64,000 bases of DNA from Acidobacteriota bacterium (lineage in GTDB: Bacteria > Acidobacteriota > Holophagae > Holophagales > Holophagaceae): the NCBI GenBank assembly GCA_016195985.1, contig JACPYP010000016.1:62001-126000 (forward strand), read 5' to 3'. This document shows, in pieces, positions 60,637-64,000 of this stretch. Position 1 is the first letter of the stretch. The number at the start of each line of letters is the position of its first letter. Both the position numbers and the translations under genes were made by a program. The notes under the pieces were generated by a model. It searched no databases. It was not told the origin of the DNA and was given only the letters and a program-made list of their open reading frames with translations.

Positions 60637-61335
60637 ATGCCAAACGATGTTCCCAAGCCGTCCGAATCTGTCCCAGCTTCCCATCCCGGAGAACCGGAAG
60701 ACCTGGTGGACCTCAATCTGGATGACAGCCCCGACGCTGATCTCCAGGCCGTCGCCGATGAAGTCGCTTCGGAGTACCACACCCAGGTACTGCCCGACAT
60801 GGACGCCCCCGAGCTGATCCAGCCTGGGGACGAATCCGAATCGCGGGTCGACCTTGAATCCGCCCTGACCGAGGCCGAGCGCCAGATGGAGGATCTGCTC
60901 CGGCGGGAAGCCGAGCTGATGGATCAGCAGCGGCGCCTCGCGGCGGACTTCAACAATTTCCGCAACCGCGCCCAGCGGGACATCGCCCTGGCCGTGGAGC
61001 AGGCGGAACGGAAGATCCTCCTGGAGATGCTTCCGGTCCTCGACAATTTCGAGCGGGGCATGAGCGCCACCTACCAGGATGTGGAGTCCTTCCGCTCCGG
61101 CGTGGAGCTCATCCGCAAGCAGTTCCTGGAGGCCATGCGCAAGGTGCATGTGGAGCCGCTGCCCCTCCAGGTGGGCGATCCTTTCGACGCCCTCAACGCC
61201 GAAGCCCTCACCACCTTCTCGGATCCGAACCTGCCCGATGGAGCCGTGGTGGCCATCTACGAGCGGGGCTTCAACCTCAAGGGGCAACTCCTCCGGGCGG
61301 CCCGGGTCGTGGTGAACCGCGTCCATGATGCGTGA
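60637..61335 (+). CDS. grpE: Co-chaperone GrpE
   Basis: 232 aa nucleotide-exchange factor for DnaK. An acidic, disordered N-terminus (about 1-65; EPEDLVDLNLDDSPDADLQA) is followed by the long dimerisation helix (EAERQMEDLLRREAELMDQQ, RRLAADFNNFRNRAQRDIAL) and the beta-domain with EKILLEMLPVLDNFERGM-like and DGAVVAIYERGFNLKGQLLR motifs, ending RAARVVVNRV. No clear ribosome site lies before ATG 60637 (TACTGCTGCG), and TATACT ends six bases upstream. Translation may be leaderless if that is the -10 box. Confidence 0.93.
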   Translation: MPNDVPKPSESVPASHPGEPEDLVDLNLDDSPDADLQAVADEVASEYHTQVLPDMDAPELIQPGDESESRVDLESALTEAERQMEDLLRREAELMDQQRRLAADFNNFRNRAQRDIALAVEQAERKILLEMLPVLDNFERGMSATYQDVESFRSGVELIRKQFLEAMRKVHVEPLPLQVGDPFDALNAEALTTFSDPNLPDGAVVAIYERGFNLKGQLLRAARVVVNRVHDA

Positions 61336-61421
61336 AAAAACCCGGTTTAGTGGAAGGCAAGTGCTGGATGCTCCACCGATATGTCATACGATGAATGGAC
61401 GCGACCCCTGGAGTTCGACCC

Positions 61422-63287
<1,866 letters not shown>

Positions 63288-63314
63288 TTGCGGGTCTTCG
63301 GGATTCAGTCTTCA

Positions 63315-63337
63315 GTGGGGGGCCGGTGGCCCCCCAC
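63315..63337 (+). terminator. GC hairpin after dnaK
   Basis: GTGGGGGGCC (63315-63324) pairs perfectly with GGCCCCCCAC (63328-63337) around GGT. It is followed by TTCCTAG, so termination may be partial. Confidence 0.6.
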
Positions 63338-63357
63338 TTCCTAGAGGATTAGAGCGT

Positions 63358-63772
63358 ATGCGGGATCATGGTCGCTTGACCGCCTTCGTGAAGGCGAAGG
63401 AACTGGCCCTTGCTGTGTATCAGGCAACGGGCTCCTTTCCGCGGGAAGAAACGTTTGGCTTGACCTCTCAAATCCGCAGGTCCGCAGTGCCAGTGCCGTC
63501 GAATCCGGTGGAGGGATGCGCGCGGAAGAGCCAAAAAGGATTTCCTCTGGTTTGTGGAAATCGCGTTGGGGTCTGCGCGGGAATTGGAATTCCAGTTGGA
63601 CCTGGCCCAGGAGCTGGGCTTTTTGAGAGAGAATGGAGCCCTGATCGGGTTGTCCCAGGAAGTGGCCCGGCTGGTGACAGGGCTCGCCAATGTCTTCGAC
63701 GACAACCCGCCAAATGGAACCGCTCCGAAAACTGAAGACCGAAGACTGAAGACCAAGGACCGAAACAAATGA
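63358..63772 (+). pseudogene. Four-helix-bundle (IVS-type) protein gene, frameshifted
   Basis: The first frame from ATG 63358 reads MRDHGRLTAFVKAKELALAV, then FGLTSQIRRSAVPVPSN and VEGCARKS, the four-helix-bundle family first seen in 23S rRNA intervening sequences. After about 63529 the family continues in the +1 frame (AKKDFLWFVEIALGSARELE, then FQLDLAQELGFL) to a stop at 63772. One extra base in or near the CCAAAAAGG stretch explains the break. The final TGA overlaps the dnaJ ATG (ATGA). It may be a broken gene, a sequencing error at the A-run, or a programmed shift. Confidence 0.82.
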
Positions 63773-64000
63773 AACGCGACTACTACGACGTGCTCGGTGT
63801 CTCCAAGGAGGCTGGGGCAGATGAACTGAAGAAGGCCTACCGCAAACTGGCCATGGAGCTGCACCCTGACCGCAATCCGGGCAACAAGGAGGCGGAGGAG
63901 AAGTTCAAGGAGGCCGCCGAGGCCTACAGCGTGCTGTCCGATGCCGAGAAGCGGAAGGTCTACGACCAGTTCGGTCACGCGGGGCTGGGCGGCGCCGGGG
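63769..64000 (+). CDS. dnaJ: Chaperone DnaJ, N-terminal part (cut by window edge)
   Basis: The J domain is complete: [40 protein letters not shown] with the HPD motif, then [20 protein letters not shown] and the start of the glycine-rich region. It stimulates DnaK ATPase. AAGGA lies nine bases before ATG 63769, which overlaps the stop of the four-helix-bundle pseudogene. Confidence 0.95.
   Translation, partial: MKRDYYDVLGVSKEAGADELKKAYRKLAMELHPDRNPGNKEAEEKFKEAAEAYSVLSDAEKRKVYDQFGHAGLGGAG

Overview
The window is high-GC, densely coded DNA from one bacterial chromosome. The style suggests an Acidobacteriota of the Holophagae/Geothrix type: carboxypeptidase-regulatory TonB receptors, many outer-membrane barrels, PadR-linked and FtsX-type exporters, four-helix-bundle intervening genes, and intergenic 'caccaccaagacaccaag' repeats. 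This assignment is inferred from gene content and was not searched.

Layout. (1) 1-10148, minus strand: the start of aspS, then a probable operon marR - metallo-beta-lactamase-fold protein - MdtA-like adaptor - two RND permeases. A repeat carrying two tiny overlapping ORFs sits between adaptor and first permease. (2) 10150-10800: an AT-rich island with a small secreted cysteine-rich protein, followed by an unrecognised 377-aa protein. (3) 11931-22863: rhlE; a LytS/LytTR two-component pair with a candidate 21-bp-spaced binding site; a CocE-type hydrolase; a beta-helix lipoprotein; and hisS divergent from an N-acetylmuramoyl-L-alanine amidase, with the two start codons sharing one CATG. (4) 22863-23546: an intergenic repeat cluster. 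(5) 23547-41673: a glycan-utilisation locus. The minus strand has a ROK regulator, a DUF3472-like protein, a GH109-like enzyme, two outer-membrane proteins and a TonB-dependent receptor. The plus strand has a UDP-sugar epimerase, a sugar nucleotidyltransferase, a NahK-like sugar kinase, a YVTN/phosphoesterase fusion, a GH20 hexosaminidase and a GH35 beta-galactosidase. Together they look able to cut Gal/HexNAc-rich glycans, import the pieces and convert free HexNAc to UDP-HexNAc. (6) 41775-45363: a single-domain response regulator; a divergent XRE/Ner-like switch resembling that of Mu-like phages; small orphan genes; an unknown secreted protein; and tRNA-Arg(CCG). (7) 45410-56729: a large unknown outer-membrane protein; an OmpR-type two-component system; a DUF2062 protein; a MacAB/FtsX-type exporter (adaptor, ATPase, two permeases); then PadR and a membrane partner. 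(8) 56942-64000: rpmE, prfA, a glycine-zipper lipoprotein, and the heat-shock run hrcA-grpE-dnaK-(frameshifted four-helix-bundle gene)-dnaJ.

The most unusual signal concerns operon junctions. At two junctions between translationally coupled transporter genes (7245-7460 and 52630-52844) a related GC-rich element has inserted together with a duplication of the gene boundary. Each insertion forms a tiny ORF whose start overlaps, or nearly abuts, the upstream stop and whose stop overlaps the downstream start. In the second case the duplicated 18 codons differ at five wobble positions, all synonymous. A third boundary (55190-55514) also carries a tandem duplication of a transporter gene's 3' end. 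These may be insertion elements tuned to preserve translational coupling.
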